DNA from: Rhizorhabdus wittichii RW1
GTDB taxonomy: Bacteria > Pseudomonadota > Alphaproteobacteria > Sphingomonadales > Sphingomonadaceae
Reading direction: 5' to 3'
NCBI GenBank assembly: GCA_000016765.1
Contig: CP000699.1
Span: forward strand, 2,542,001 to 2,606,000
Length of the DNA: 64,000 bases
Shown: in pieces, positions 1 to 8,566 of the stretch
Layout: every line of letters begins with the position of its first letter
Position numbering within the stretch: position 1 is the stretch's first letter
Translations under genes and position numbers: made by a program
Notes under the pieces: generated by a model
What the model saw: the letters and a program-made list of their open reading frames with translations, nothing else
What the model was told of the DNA's origin: nothing
The model's database searches: none

Positions 1-1154
1 TGCGCGAAGCGGAGGATCAGCCCGCTGAGCAGCACCGGCACCGCCACGCAGGCGAACAGCGCCTGATCGGAAAGGCCGGCGCCGAGCATCTCGCCGCCGA
101 TCAGCGGCCCGGCGATCGACCCGAGCCGGCCGACGCCCATGGTGAAGCCGACGCCCCGGCCGCGCGCCGAGGGCGGGAACAGCGCCGCCGCCAGCGACGG
201 CAGGGTGAGCTGCGCGCCGATCACCGTCGCGCCGGCCAGCACCAGCAGCGGCGTCGCGACGACCGCGCTGGGCAGGTGGCTGCCGAGCGCGACGGTGAAG
301 GCGGCTCCGACCAGCAGGGCGAGGCCGGCGACGCGGAACGGCCCGACCCGGTCGAGGATGCGGGTCAGCGCCAGCGCGCCGACGATCCCGCCGACGTTGA
401 GCAGCACCGCGCCGATGATCGCCCGTTCGGGCGTCGCCCCGGCGCGAACCAGGATCGTCGGCGCCCAGGAGACGAGGAAATAGCCGACCAGCAGGATCAG
501 GAAGGCGGCGGCGAACAGCGACAGGGCGGCGGTGCGGCGGCCCCCGCCGAGCACCGGCTCGCGCGCCGCGTCCGCCGCGTCGCCATGGTGCGCGCCCGGC
601 CGCGCATCGCCGATCCAGGCGAAGACCGCCGGCACCAGCAGCAGCGCGAGGATGCCGCCCATCCACAGCGCCGAGCGCCAGCCGAGCGGCCCGATCATCG
701 CCGCGACCACCATGCCGCCAACCACCGCGCCGAGCGGGAAGCCGAGGAACATGCGGGTCACGGTCGCGCTGCGGCGCTCCGGCCCGACGCTGCCGGCGGC
801 GAGCGCCGAGATGGCGGGGATCGCGCCGCCGAGACCGAGCCCGGCGAGCAGGCGGAGCAGGATCAGGCTGCCCATGTCGGGCGCCATCGCGCATCCCATG
901 GTCAGCAGCCCGAACAGGGTGACGCAGCCGAGCAGGGTCCGCCGGTGGCCGATCGCGTCGGCGAGCGCGCCGCCGCCGACCGCGCCGATCGCGGCCCCGA
1001 CCAGCCCCGCCCCGAAGATGCGGCCGACCTGCGCTTCGGCGAGCCCCCATTCGCCCGCGAAGGCGGGGGCGATGAACGATATCACCAGCGTGTCGAAGCC
1101 GTCGAGCATCGCCACGGCGAAGCAGAGCCAGAATGTGCGGGCAGCGGGCGTCAT
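1..1154 (-). CDS. MFS transporter, aromatic acid:H+ symporter type (3' end cut by window)
   Basis: Inner-membrane proton-driven uptake protein of the major facilitator superfamily, most like the aromatic acid:H+ symporter group (PcaK/BenK/MhpT type). About 384 codons are visible and the stop lies outside the window. The first helix carries the DGFD motif at residues 18-21, typical of that group, and the helix 2-3 loop has the MFS signature around GGALADAIGHRR (residues 61-72). Further hydrophobic helices follow. Its ATG overlaps the stop of the RidA-like gene upstream (ATGA), so it is the last visible gene of the operon that starts with the TonB receptor at 7023. The family and context suggest import of an aromatic carboxylate across the inner membrane. 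The exact substrate is unknown. Confidence 0.85.
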   Translation of the reverse strand, partial: MTPAARTFWLCFAVAMLDGFDTLVISFIAPAFAGEWGLAEAQVGRIFGAGLVGAAIGAVGGGALADAIGHRRTLLGCVTLFGLLTMGCAMAPDMGSLILLRLLAGLGLGGAIPAISALAAGSVGPERRSATVTRMFLGFPLGAVVGGMVVAAMIGPLGWRSALWMGGILALLLVPAVFAWIGDARPGAHHGDAADAAREPVLGGGRRTAALSLFAAAFLILLVGYFLVSWAPTILVRAGATPERAIIGAVLLNVGGIVGALALTRILDRVGPFRVAGLALLVGAAFTVALGSHLPSAVVATPLLVLAGATVIGAQLTLPSLAAALFPPSARGRGVGFTMGVGRLGSIAGPLIGGEMLGAGLSDQALFACVAVPVLLSGLILRFA

Positions 1155-2554
1155 GCGGTCTTGTCTCCTGCGGGCGCGTGGACGATCGCGTCCCACTGCA
1201 TCACCGCGCCGGGCGCGATCAGCGGGTCGCCGCCGCCCATCGCCACCGCCGACAGCGCCGGCGGCTCGTGGGGGAAGGCCTCGCGCCAGGCGCCGAGCAT
1301 CTCGGGCAGATGGGCGAGGTCGTCGAGGAAGGCCTGCACCTTGCAGACGTCGGCCAGCGAGGCCCCCGCCTCGGCGCACAGCCGCGACAGCGTATCGAGG
1401 ATCGCCGTCGCCTGGTCGCGCGCGGGCGATCGGAAATGCGGCACGTCCGCGCCCGCGCGCCAGCCCGCGGGCACCTTGCCCGTCGCGTCGAGCGCGAGCA
1501 GCCCGCTGGTGAACAGGAAGTCGCCGGCATGGACCGCGTGCGGGGCATGGCCGGGCGGCGCGGGCCCGTCCGCCAGCGTGATGCCGCGCCGCGACAGGGC
1601 GGAATCGCCGGCGAGCAGCAGCATCGCGATCTCGACCCGCGTGCCCTTGATGACCAGCTCGGCGCCGGTGACGAGGTTGCGGGCGGGCGGATCGTCGGGG
1701 AAGTAGCGGCGCCAGATCCGCTCCATCCCGGCGACGTCGGACGGATGGCGCACCGTCACGTCCGCCTTCACGCAACGGTCGAGGCTGGTGCCAGCCGCCT
1801 CGGCCATCCGCGCCATCATGCGCAGCGTATAGTCGGTCTGCGCCTCGATCTCCGACCCCAGCCAGATATAGGGGTTCACCCGCGCCTCGGGCGCGATCAT
1901 GCCGCGCGGTCCCATATGCGCGGTCGCCATCCAGTCGCCCTTGAAGTCGGTCGCGCCGAAGCCGGCGAGGAACACCCAGTCGCCGATCCGGGTCGCGGGC
2001 GAATAGCCGATCTTGGGCTGCGGCACGTCGTCGGGCATGGCGAAGCCGCGCTTCTCGACGCCGGGGCGCGGCTCGACCGCGATGAAGTCGACCGACAGCA
2101 GCGCCTCGGGCACCGGTAGCTGGCGCACGCCGATGCCGGTCGACGAGCGCTGCGGATCGCCGACCATCGCGCCGAGGTTGCGGGCATAGGGCGTGCCCGA
2201 CGGGAAGGCCGGCCAGGCCGCCTGCCCCGCCGCATAGGCCGCGTCGTCGGGATAGCGGGCGCGAAGCCACTGCCAGACGCGGACCAGGTCGCGCCGACGG
2301 TCGCACCCCGCCGCCGCCAGCACCGCGCCGAGATCGTCGAGGATCAGCCGCGATTCGGCGTCGAGCGGCTCGCTCGCCCAGGGACGGTCGGGATCGGTCC
2401 GCGCCTCCGCGCGCAGGCCGTCGCGATAGTCGGTCGCCATCAGCCCGCCGCCGAACAGCCAGCCGCCGGCGGCGACCGCATGGCTCCATCCCGGCGGCGC
2501 CGGCATCGACGGCGGATTGACCACCCGCCGGGCCGATCGGGACTGCTCGCTCAT
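1151..2554 (-). CDS. Triple RidA-like (YjgF/UK114) domain protein
   Basis: A 467-residue protein made of three consecutive RidA-like domains, at about residues 12-162, 168-316 and 322-461. Each has the family pattern of a hydrophobic strand followed by a G-x-x-A/L-x-D turn (for example FLAGFGATD near 195-203 and FTSGLLALD near 348-356). Domains 1 and 2 keep a P-x-A-R-N-L segment where RidA has its active-site arginine; domain 3 has PPALSAV instead and lacks that arginine. RidA proteins are normally single-domain trimers that hydrolyse imines/enamines, so this may be a trimer folded into one chain. The start at 2554 is chosen for the GGGAGAGG ribosome site just upstream; the frame stays open further upstream without a better start. 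It lies between the MBL hydrolase and the MFS gene in one operon. Substrate unknown. Confidence 0.8.
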   Translation of the reverse strand: MSEQSRSARRVVNPPSMPAPPGWSHAVAAGGWLFGGGLMATDYRDGLRAEARTDPDRPWASEPLDAESRLILDDLGAVLAAAGCDRRRDLVRVWQWLRARYPDDAAYAAGQAAWPAFPSGTPYARNLGAMVGDPQRSSTGIGVRQLPVPEALLSVDFIAVEPRPGVEKRGFAMPDDVPQPKIGYSPATRIGDWVFLAGFGATDFKGDWMATAHMGPRGMIAPEARVNPYIWLGSEIEAQTDYTLRMMARMAEAAGTSLDRCVKADVTVRHPSDVAGMERIWRRYFPDDPPARNLVTGAELVIKGTRVEIAMLLLAGDSALSRRGITLADGPAPPGHAPHAVHAGDFLFTSGLLALDATGKVPAGWRAGADVPHFRSPARDQATAILDTLSRLCAEAGASLADVCKVQAFLDDLAHLPEMLGAWREAFPHEPPALSAVAMGGGDPLIAPGAVMQWDAIVHAPAGDKTA

Positions 2555-2613
2555 ATCCTCTCCCTTCCCTCGTGGAATGCGGGATGGGGGCGTCGGCCCC
2601 CATCCCGTCCGCA

Positions 2614-3576
2614 TCATTCCTCGGCGGCGTTGGGATTGGCGGTGTTGGTCGCCTCGGCGGCGCCGTTCATGATCTTGTCGACGACATTCTGCCAGGCGCC
2701 GTGCATCGGCCCGACATTGGGCTCGCGCTTGCGGTAGAGATAGTCCCACATCGTCACGATGTCGGCCTTCAGCCACATCGAATAGCCGCGCCAGTCCTTG
2801 AACTCGGGCATGGTGACGGTTTCGAGGATCTTCGGCAGCGGCGTGCCCTTGACCATCTCGTCGAGCACCGCCTTGCGGAGCGCGGTGACATATTCGATGT
2901 TGTTGAGGATGTCGCTCTTCGGCGAGACGCCGCCGTGACCGTTGATGATCACGTCGATGTCGTACATGCGATAGACGGTGTTCCAGGTGTCGAGCATGTT
3001 GTCGACGTCCATGTCGCGGAAGTCGGGGATCAGCCCTTTGCCGCGCTGCATGAAGTCAGGCGCGATCAGCACCTTCTCGTCGGGCAGATAGGCCTGGATC
3101 AGATTGTCGCTGTGGGTCGGCCCGAAATAGAGCAGCTTGACCTGCTTGCCGCCCAGCCAGATCGTCGCCTCCTTGCTGAAGGTGATGTCGGGGACCGAGG
3201 TGTTGCGGCCCTCGCGGACGATCGCCTCGCGGTTCTTGTCATGGGCGATGGTGACGGCGGTGTCGTCGAACACGTCGAGGTCGCAGATATGGTCCTCATG
3301 GTCGTGGCTCTCGATCACATAGCGGACCGGCAGGTTGAAGCGCTTCTTGAGCTCGCCCTTCAGCCAGACCGCGGTGCCCTCGCTGCGGCAGGTCGCGTCC
3401 ATGACGATCAGGCCGTCCTTGGTCACGATCACGCTCGATATCGCGGCGCCGGGGCGATCGCCCTTCACCCACCAGACGCTGGGGCTCGCCTGGACGAGCT
3501 GGGCGGCCTGCGCGCCGGCCGTCGCGACGGCGGACGCGGCCAGGCCGAGGGCCAGTTTGGCGAACAATCTCATCAT
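2614..3576 (-). CDS. Exported metallo-beta-lactamase-fold hydrolase
   Basis: A 320-residue hydrolase of the metallo-beta-lactamase superfamily. The zinc motif HxHxDH is seen as H91-D-H93-E-D95-H96. Further metal-ligand candidates are the His in GPTHSDN and the His in NGHGG. Residues 1-25 form a Sec-type signal peptide ending in AQAA, so the enzyme should act in the periplasm. The start at 3576 follows a GAGGGG ribosome site; a start 18 bases upstream is possible but less well spaced. It belongs to the TonB-receptor operon, between the lectin-like gene and the triple RidA gene. The substrate could be a lactone, ester or thioester; the sequence does not say which. Confidence 0.85.
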   Translation of the reverse strand: MMRLFAKLALGLAASAVATAGAQAAQLVQASPSVWWVKGDRPGAAISSVIVTKDGLIVMDATCRSEGTAVWLKGELKKRFNLPVRYVIESHDHEDHICDLDVFDDTAVTIAHDKNREAIVREGRNTSVPDITFSKEATIWLGGKQVKLLYFGPTHSDNLIQAYLPDEKVLIAPDFMQRGKGLIPDFRDMDVDNMLDTWNTVYRMYDIDVIINGHGGVSPKSDILNNIEYVTALRKAVLDEMVKGTPLPKILETVTMPEFKDWRGYSMWLKADIVTMWDYLYRKREPNVGPMHGAWQNVVDKIMNGAAEATNTANPNAAEE

Positions 3577-3613
3577 GCATTCCCCTCTTTTCATGGTCGT
3601 GGCGTGGGTGGGT

Positions 3614-4258
3614 TCAGGAAGGATCGGGGCCGGGCGCGGACAGCCGCCACGCCTGGCGCGGCGCCTCGGCCGGCGCGCAGCTGCTGACGGTCAGCGCCCG
3701 CTGCAGCCAGGGCTGGCCGGGCGCGCGGTTGCCCGCCTCGTGCGCCTCCAGGCCGATGGTCAGGCATTTGGCGGGGTCGACCTCCGACCGGATCTCGCCG
3801 TTCGCCGCCAGCCGGAAGCGCTGGCGCGGGCTGGCGCCGCACGGCGCGAGCACGACCCAGCTATCCTCGCGGACGACGCTGTCGGGCGTCGCGCCGGTGC
3901 GATGGACCTCGGCGCAGAGGTCGAAGCGGGTGAAGCGGATCTGGCCGCGATCGGCGAAGGCGCTGCGCGAGACGAGCTGGTCGACGAAGAAATAATGCGA
4001 CTTGGGCAGCCCCAGCTTGCACGTGTGCACCTCGAGCGGCCAGCGCGGCTCCCAGCCGGTCAGGCCGGCGCTCAGCACGCCGAACCCCGGCACGTCGGCG
4101 CAGAAATGCCGGGGCTCGCCCAACTCGTCGGCCGATTGCAGCATCACCTCGTCGGCGGTCGGCGGCGGCGCGGCGAAGCGTTCGAGGTTCGCTTGGCCCC
4201 ACGCCTGGGTCGACAGCAGCGCGCAGGCCGCCGCGACCGCGAGCGACCGGCGCCTCAC
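3614..4258 (-). CDS. Secreted protein with ricin-type lectin-like domain
   Basis: A 214-residue protein starting at a GTG whose last bases overlap the TGA of the TonB receptor (GTGA junction). Residues 1-23 form a signal peptide ending in AWGQ. The C-terminal part, about residues 135-210, shows beta-trefoil lectin features: paired cysteines and two Q-x-F/W motifs (RQRFRL and RQAWRL) flanking a C-L-T-I segment. The N-terminal half carries several cysteines and matches no family I recognise. Ricin-B-like domains usually bind sugars, but in this operon the protein more likely helps the receptor or hydrolase hold a substrate in the periplasm or at the surface. That role is inference. Translation is probably coupled to the receptor. 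Confidence 0.65.
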   Translation of the reverse strand: MRRRSLAVAAACALLSTQAWGQANLERFAAPPPTADEVMLQSADELGEPRHFCADVPGFGVLSAGLTGWEPRWPLEVHTCKLGLPKSHYFFVDQLVSRSAFADRGQIRFTRFDLCAEVHRTGATPDSVVREDSWVVLAPCGASPRQRFRLAANGEIRSEVDPAKCLTIGLEAHEAGNRAPGQPWLQRALTVSSCAPAEAPRQAWRLSAPGPDPS

Positions 4259-7023
4259 CGGCGGAACCGGACGCCGACGCGGAACTGCCGGCCGATCGTG
4301 TCGAAGAAGCTGGCATTGGTGCCGGTGCTGGTGAAGGCGTTGCCGCTGGTCGCGACCGACACCGCCGGGTCCTTGTCGAACAGGTTCTGGACCACCCCGA
4401 AGATCTGCATCTCGGTCCCGTGGGTGCGCGAGAAGGTGTAGCTCGCCGACAAGTCGAAATAGGTCCGGCTCGCGGTGCTGTTGTCGTCGATGTCGGCCGG
4501 GCCCCACGCCTTGTTGAGGACGCCGCCGCTGACATAGCGGCTGGTCAGCGTCGTCGAGAAGCCGCCCTGGTCGTAGGTGACGGTGGTCTGCGCGCGCCAT
4601 TTGGGCAGGCCGAGCCCGTCGCCGGTCACGCCGTCATAACGCAGGAAGGTGCCGAAGGAGTCGACTTCGCGCTTGAACACATGGCTGGCGAGCGCGCGGA
4701 TCGAGAGCTGCCCCTCGCCGAGCGGGCGGCGATAGGAAGCGTCGATGTCGAGGCCCCGCGCGCGTTCCGACAGGACGTTCTGCGGCAGCACGCGGATCTC
4801 GGTGACGAGGTTGCCGGCGCCGCGGCTGATCGCGGCGCAGAGCGCCTGGACGCCCGCCTGGCACTGGTCGATCACGACCTGCGCGTCGGGGGTGAAGATC
4901 GCGTCGTCGATCTTGATGTCGTAGACGTCGACCGACGCGGAGAAGCCGGGGAACCAGTTCGGCCGGTAGACGATGCCCGCCGACTTGGTGATCGCCCGCT
5001 CGGGGCCGAGGTTGCGATTGCCGGCAACGACGCGGCGCACCGAATAATTGCCGCCCGCGACCGGATCGACGATCGCGAAATTGGTCGACGCGCTGGCGAG
5101 GAACAGCTCGTTCAGGTTGGGCGCGCGGATGTCGCGGGAGATGGTGCCGCGCAGCCGGAGCTGGTCGTCGACCTCCCACGACAGCCCCGCCTTCCACGTC
5201 GCGATGCTGCCGCTGGTGCTGTAGTCGGTATAGCGGACCGCGCCGTCGAACTCGACCCGCTTGGCGAAGGGCAGGTCGACGAGCAGCGGCACCACCGCCT
5301 CGAAATAGCCTTCGCGGACGTTGAAGGAGCCCGCCGACGGCTTGTAGTTGCCGAGGAAGAAGCCGTTGGTCAGCGAGATCGGGTCCGGCTGCCGGGCGTT
5401 ATACTGCTCCTTGCGCCATTCGACGCCGAGCGCGACCGAGACCGGCCCCGCCCACAGGCTGAACGGCTCGCCGCGCAGGTTGGCGGCGGCGACCTGCTGC
5501 TTGATGACGGTGCTCTGGGTCGCCTCGCCGAAGATATAGTCCTGCGCCGCTTGCGAGACGCCGCCGGTGCCGAACACGTCGAACGGCACGCAACCGTTGC
5601 CGGGACTTGTCAGGCTCGACCGGCAGACGATGTTGCCGTTGGCGACGCCGGTCTGGATCAGCCCCTGGTCGACCGCGTCGACCGCGTTGTTGTAGTTGGC
5701 GGTGATGACGTTGTTGACGGCGGCGGTGTCGAACAGCGTCCGGCCATATTGATAATAAGCGTCGTAGGACCAGCTTCCGCCGAGATCACCGGTCGCGCCG
5801 ACGACGCCGCGGATCAGCTCGCGACTGCTCTTGACCTTGGCGACCGGCAGGTCGGTGTGGAGCTTGCCGAGCTGGAAGCTGGTCAGCCCGGCCGCGTCCA
5901 TCCGCGCGGCGGTGACGGGATCGAGATAGGCGTTCTGCCGGCTGATCGTGATGTTGCCGTCGCGCTGGTAGAGGCGCACCGAATAGGAGGAGTCGGCCTT
6001 GGCGTAATTGCCGTCGGCGAACAGGGTGAAGGCCGGCGAGACCTCATATTCCGCGCGGGCGTAGACGGTGTCCCAGTTGACCGGGGTCAGGAGCTGCTGG
6101 TCCTGGCCAGCGAGATAGCCGTCGCCGCCATAGGAGAGCAGGCCGCTGACCGAGCCGGGATTGAACCGCGCCGGCTCCCCGCCCGCCAGGAACTGCGTGC
6201 CTGCCAGCGGACCCGCCGAGATCAGGCCGCCCGGCGTGCTGCGCGACAGGCCGACATTGGGCACCAGCAGCCGCATCGGCGCGGAGCCGCCCGCGACATA
6301 GGCGGGGTTGTTGACGATGTTCCAGCCCTTGTACCAGTCGCGCGATCCGGCGCGCGGAACATCCTTGAGCTCGTTATGCTCGACGCTGGCGATGAAATGG
6401 CCGCGCCCGTCGGCGAAGGGCGTGCCGAAGCTGAGATTGGCCTTGAACTGGCCGCCGTCGCCATGGTCCGAAATGCCGCTGACGATCTCGCCCTTCAGCC
6501 CCTTGAACTCGCGGTCGAGCACCAGGTTGACGACGCCCGCGACCGCATCCGAGCCCCAGGCCGACGAGGCGCCGCCGGTGACGATGTCGACCCGCTGGAC
6601 CAGCGCCTGCGGCAGCAGCGCGAAATCGACGTTGCCGGTCAGCGAGGACGGGGTGACGCGGCGGCCGTCGAGCAGCACCAGCGTGCGATTGACCCCCAGG
6701 CCGCGCAGGTTGAGGAAGCTCGCCCCCGACGACGAACCGTTGCGGTTGGTGGTCGGCGACAGCGAATTGGAGAGCTGTGGAAGCTGGTTGATATAGTCGG
6801 CGAGCTGGACCTGCGCCGATTTCTGGATCTCGGCCACGCCGACGACGGTGGTCGGGGTCGGCGCCAGATAGCCGTCGCGGACGACGCGCGTGCCGGTGAC
6901 GACGATGTCGCCCGACGGCGCGCCCTCCCCGGCCGGCGCATCCTGCGCCATGGCGGGCGACGCCAGCAGCGCGGCGATCGCCGCCCCCGCCAGGAACGTT
7001 TCCCGAAGATTCTTCTGCCGCAT
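4255..7023 (-). CDS. TonB-dependent outer-membrane receptor
   Basis: A 922-residue TonB-dependent receptor. Residues 1-26 are a signal peptide ending in AMAQ, followed by a TonB-box-like segment (GDIVVTGTRV). The plug domain includes the typical FLNLRGLGVNRTLVLLDGRR region and a GGASSAWGSDAVAGVVN loop, and a 22-strand barrel should follow. The C-terminus ends RVGVRFRR. It starts at 7023 behind a GGGAGGGAG ribosome site. It is the first gene of a five-gene minus-strand operon (receptor, lectin-like protein, MBL hydrolase, RidA, MFS). A candidate GntR operator lies 84-95 bases upstream at 7107-7118. Receptors of this size in sphingomonads often import large or hydrophobic organic substrates, not only iron chelates. 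The ligand here is unknown. Confidence 0.93.
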   Translation of the reverse strand: MRQKNLRETFLAGAAIAALLASPAMAQDAPAGEGAPSGDIVVTGTRVVRDGYLAPTPTTVVGVAEIQKSAQVQLADYINQLPQLSNSLSPTTNRNGSSSGASFLNLRGLGVNRTLVLLDGRRVTPSSLTGNVDFALLPQALVQRVDIVTGGASSAWGSDAVAGVVNLVLDREFKGLKGEIVSGISDHGDGGQFKANLSFGTPFADGRGHFIASVEHNELKDVPRAGSRDWYKGWNIVNNPAYVAGGSAPMRLLVPNVGLSRSTPGGLISAGPLAGTQFLAGGEPARFNPGSVSGLLSYGGDGYLAGQDQQLLTPVNWDTVYARAEYEVSPAFTLFADGNYAKADSSYSVRLYQRDGNITISRQNAYLDPVTAARMDAAGLTSFQLGKLHTDLPVAKVKSSRELIRGVVGATGDLGGSWSYDAYYQYGRTLFDTAAVNNVITANYNNAVDAVDQGLIQTGVANGNIVCRSSLTSPGNGCVPFDVFGTGGVSQAAQDYIFGEATQSTVIKQQVAAANLRGEPFSLWAGPVSVALGVEWRKEQYNARQPDPISLTNGFFLGNYKPSAGSFNVREGYFEAVVPLLVDLPFAKRVEFDGAVRYTDYSTSGSIATWKAGLSWEVDDQLRLRGTISRDIRAPNLNELFLASASTNFAIVDPVAGGNYSVRRVVAGNRNLGPERAITKSAGIVYRPNWFPGFSASVDVYDIKIDDAIFTPDAQVVIDQCQAGVQALCAAISRGAGNLVTEIRVLPQNVLSERARGLDIDASYRRPLGEGQLSIRALASHVFKREVDSFGTFLRYDGVTGDGLGLPKWRAQTTVTYDQGGFSTTLTSRYVSGGVLNKAWGPADIDDNSTASRTYFDLSASYTFSRTHGTEMQIFGVVQNLFDKDPAVSVATSGNAFTSTGTNASFFDTIGRQFRVGVRFRR

Positions 7024-7106
7024 GTTGCTCCCTCCCTGGACGGCGATGCGGGGCGGACCTCGTTCGTCGCCACCGCTCGCGATTATTGTCGGATGCGCTC
7101 TTTAAG

Positions 7107-7118
7107 ATTGTCGACCAT
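7107..7118. promoter_or_regulatory. Candidate GntR operator, TonB-receptor promoter side
   Basis: ATTGTCGACCAT in an AT-rich stretch upstream of the receptor gene at 7023. It fits the published FadR-subfamily GntR consensus (y-GTM-KAC-y with no spacer) and is the reverse complement of the site at 7185-7196. The GntR gene lies close by. Binding is inferred. Confidence 0.5.
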
Positions 7119-7184
7119 CGGACAAACTGATCAAGCCACGCCAAAATCGATCCGTCAAGCGTTTGTTGACATTAATATCGTATT

Positions 7185-7196
7185 ATGGTCGACAAT
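7185..7196. promoter_or_regulatory. Candidate GntR operator, VOC gene promoter side
   Basis: ATGGTCGACAAT, 30-41 bases upstream of the VOC gene start at 7226. It is the exact reverse complement of the sites at 7107-7118 and 10923-10934. Its position overlaps where the promoter should be, which fits a repressor. Confidence 0.5.
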
Positions 7197-7225
7197 ATTC
7201 AAACAAGATGATGAGGGACACCAGC

Positions 7226-7819
7226 ATGACCGCCGCGCGCAATCTGGCCGCCGCCTATCCCGAAGCCGTGAAGCCGTCGAAGCTGGCGCATGTGGTGATC
7301 CGCACGCCGCGCTTCGAGGCGAGCAAGGCATGGTGGTCGACGGTGCTCGACGCGCAGCCCTCCTACGAGAATGCGCAGCTCAGCTTCATGACCTATGACG
7401 ACGAGCATCACCGCATCGGCATCATCAACATGCCGGACCTGCGCGACCAGGACATGGCCAATGCCGGGCCCGAGCACATCGCCTTCACCTATGCCGAGCT
7501 CGGCGCCCTGCTCGCCACCTACCGCCGGCTCGAGGCCCAGGGCATCGCGCCCTTCTGGACGATCAACCACGGCCCGACCATCTCGATGTACTATCGCGAT
7601 CCCGACGGCACCAAGGTCGAGCTCCAGTACGACGTGTTCGACGTCGAGGGCGTCGAGCGCTTCTTCGCCTCCGGCGCCTATGAGGAGAACTTCATGGGCA
7701 TCGTCTTCGATCCCGAGGCGATGATCGCCGCCTATGAGGCCGGAACACCCCTCGACCAGATCACCCGACGTCCCACCCTCCCCGAGGGCAAGACACCCTG
7801 GGACATGCATCGCGACTGA
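7226..7819 (+). CDS. VOC-fold dioxygenase, extradiol ring-cleavage type
   Basis: A 197-residue protein of the vicinal-oxygen-chelate fold, similar in pattern to one-unit extradiol dioxygenases or glyoxalases. The expected metal ligands can be placed at H22 (LAHVVI), H84 (PEHIAF) and E132 (KVELQYD, just after the typical DPDGTK turn). The C-terminal tail of about 60 residues (from GVERFF on) is characteristic of BphC-like proteins of this size. The ATG at 7226 is chosen for the GAGGGA ribosome site 9 bases upstream; earlier in-frame starts lie within the candidate operator region. It diverges from the receptor operon and is followed by the GntR gene. It could open a catechol-type ring or isomerise a related compound. 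Confidence 0.8.
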   Translation: MTAARNLAAAYPEAVKPSKLAHVVIRTPRFEASKAWWSTVLDAQPSYENAQLSFMTYDDEHHRIGIINMPDLRDQDMANAGPEHIAFTYAELGALLATYRRLEAQGIAPFWTINHGPTISMYYRDPDGTKVELQYDVFDVEGVERFFASGAYEENFMGIVFDPEAMIAAYEAGTPLDQITRRPTLPEGKTPWDMHRD

Positions 7820-7828
7820 GACGATGGC

Positions 7829-7844
7829 ATCTTGTCGACATGAT
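7829..7844. promoter_or_regulatory. Candidate GntR autoregulatory site
   Basis: ATCTTGTCGACATGAT is a 16-base near-perfect palindrome (one mismatched pair) centred on GTCGAC. It sits between the VOC stop (7819) and the GntR start (7850), which suits self-regulation of the repressor. It is a relative of the sites at 7107, 7185 and 10923. Confidence 0.45.
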
Positions 7845-7849
7845 ACCAG

Positions 7850-8536
7850 ATGCGATACCCAGCCAGCATGAACGACACCCGGATCCAACGCTCCTCGCTC
7901 CAGTCGGAAGTCTGCAACCGGCTCCGGCAGGAGATCATCGACGGGGTGTGGCGGCCGGGGACGCGGCTGCAGGAACGCCTGCTGTGCGAGCGCTACGGCA
8001 TTTCGCGGTCGCCGCTGCGGGAATCCTACCAGAGCCTGGTCGCCGAAGGGCTGATCGAGGTGACGCCGAATCGCGGCGCGGTCGTCACCGCGCCGACGCC
8101 CGAGAAGACGCTGCAGAATTTCGAGCTGCTCCGCGCGCTCGAGCTGCTCGCCGTCCGCCTCGCCTGCCGCTCGGCGAAGGAAGAGGAGCTGCGCGACATC
8201 GCCGAGCTCGACGAGCAGATGCGCGACACCATGGCGCGCAACGACATCCACGGTTTCCTCAAGCTCAACAACAGCGTCCACCGCGCGATCGTGCTGGCGA
8301 GCGGCAACGAGCCGCTGGCCGACGTCCACCTGGTCACCTCGCGCCAGATCATCCGGGTGCAGAATCTCGACGGTCCGCTCACCCATCGCGCCAGCGAGGG
8401 CATGCACCAGCATGACGAGATCATCGCCGCGCTGGTCGCCCGCGACGAGGACCGCGCCGTCCGGCTGTTCGAGGAGCATCTCGACACGGTCGAGGAGAAT
8501 CTGCGCAGCCGGCTCCGGGAATTCGAGCCGGCCTGA
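7850..8536 (+). CDS. GntR-family transcriptional regulator (FadR/FCD type)
   Basis: A 228-residue DNA-binding repressor. Residues 15-80 form the winged helix of the GntR family (RLRQEIIDGVWRPGTRLQE, then the recognition part around YGISRSPLRES and the wing LIEVTPNRGAVV). Residues 90-220 form an all-helical FCD ligand-binding domain with likely metal-binding histidines (NNSVHRAI, MHQHDEI). It may start at 7850 or at the second Met at 7868; neither has a strong ribosome site. FCD regulators usually release DNA when they bind a carboxylic acid of the regulated pathway. The four related GTCGAC palindromes nearby are its most likely operators, so it probably controls the receptor operon, the VOC gene, itself and the FAH operon. 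Confidence 0.9.
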   Translation: MRYPASMNDTRIQRSSLQSEVCNRLRQEIIDGVWRPGTRLQERLLCERYGISRSPLRESYQSLVAEGLIEVTPNRGAVVTAPTPEKTLQNFELLRALELLAVRLACRSAKEEELRDIAELDEQMRDTMARNDIHGFLKLNNSVHRAIVLASGNEPLADVHLVTSRQIIRVQNLDGPLTHRASEGMHQHDEIIAALVARDEDRAVRLFEEHLDTVEENLRSRLREFEPA

Positions 8537-8566
8537 ACGGACGGGCCCGTTCCGCGCGCTCATCTC

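Noticed and set aside
4420-7398. Open frame of 992 codons on the plus strand
   Set aside because: Antisense to the TonB receptor at 4255-7023 and of biased composition. Not a gene.
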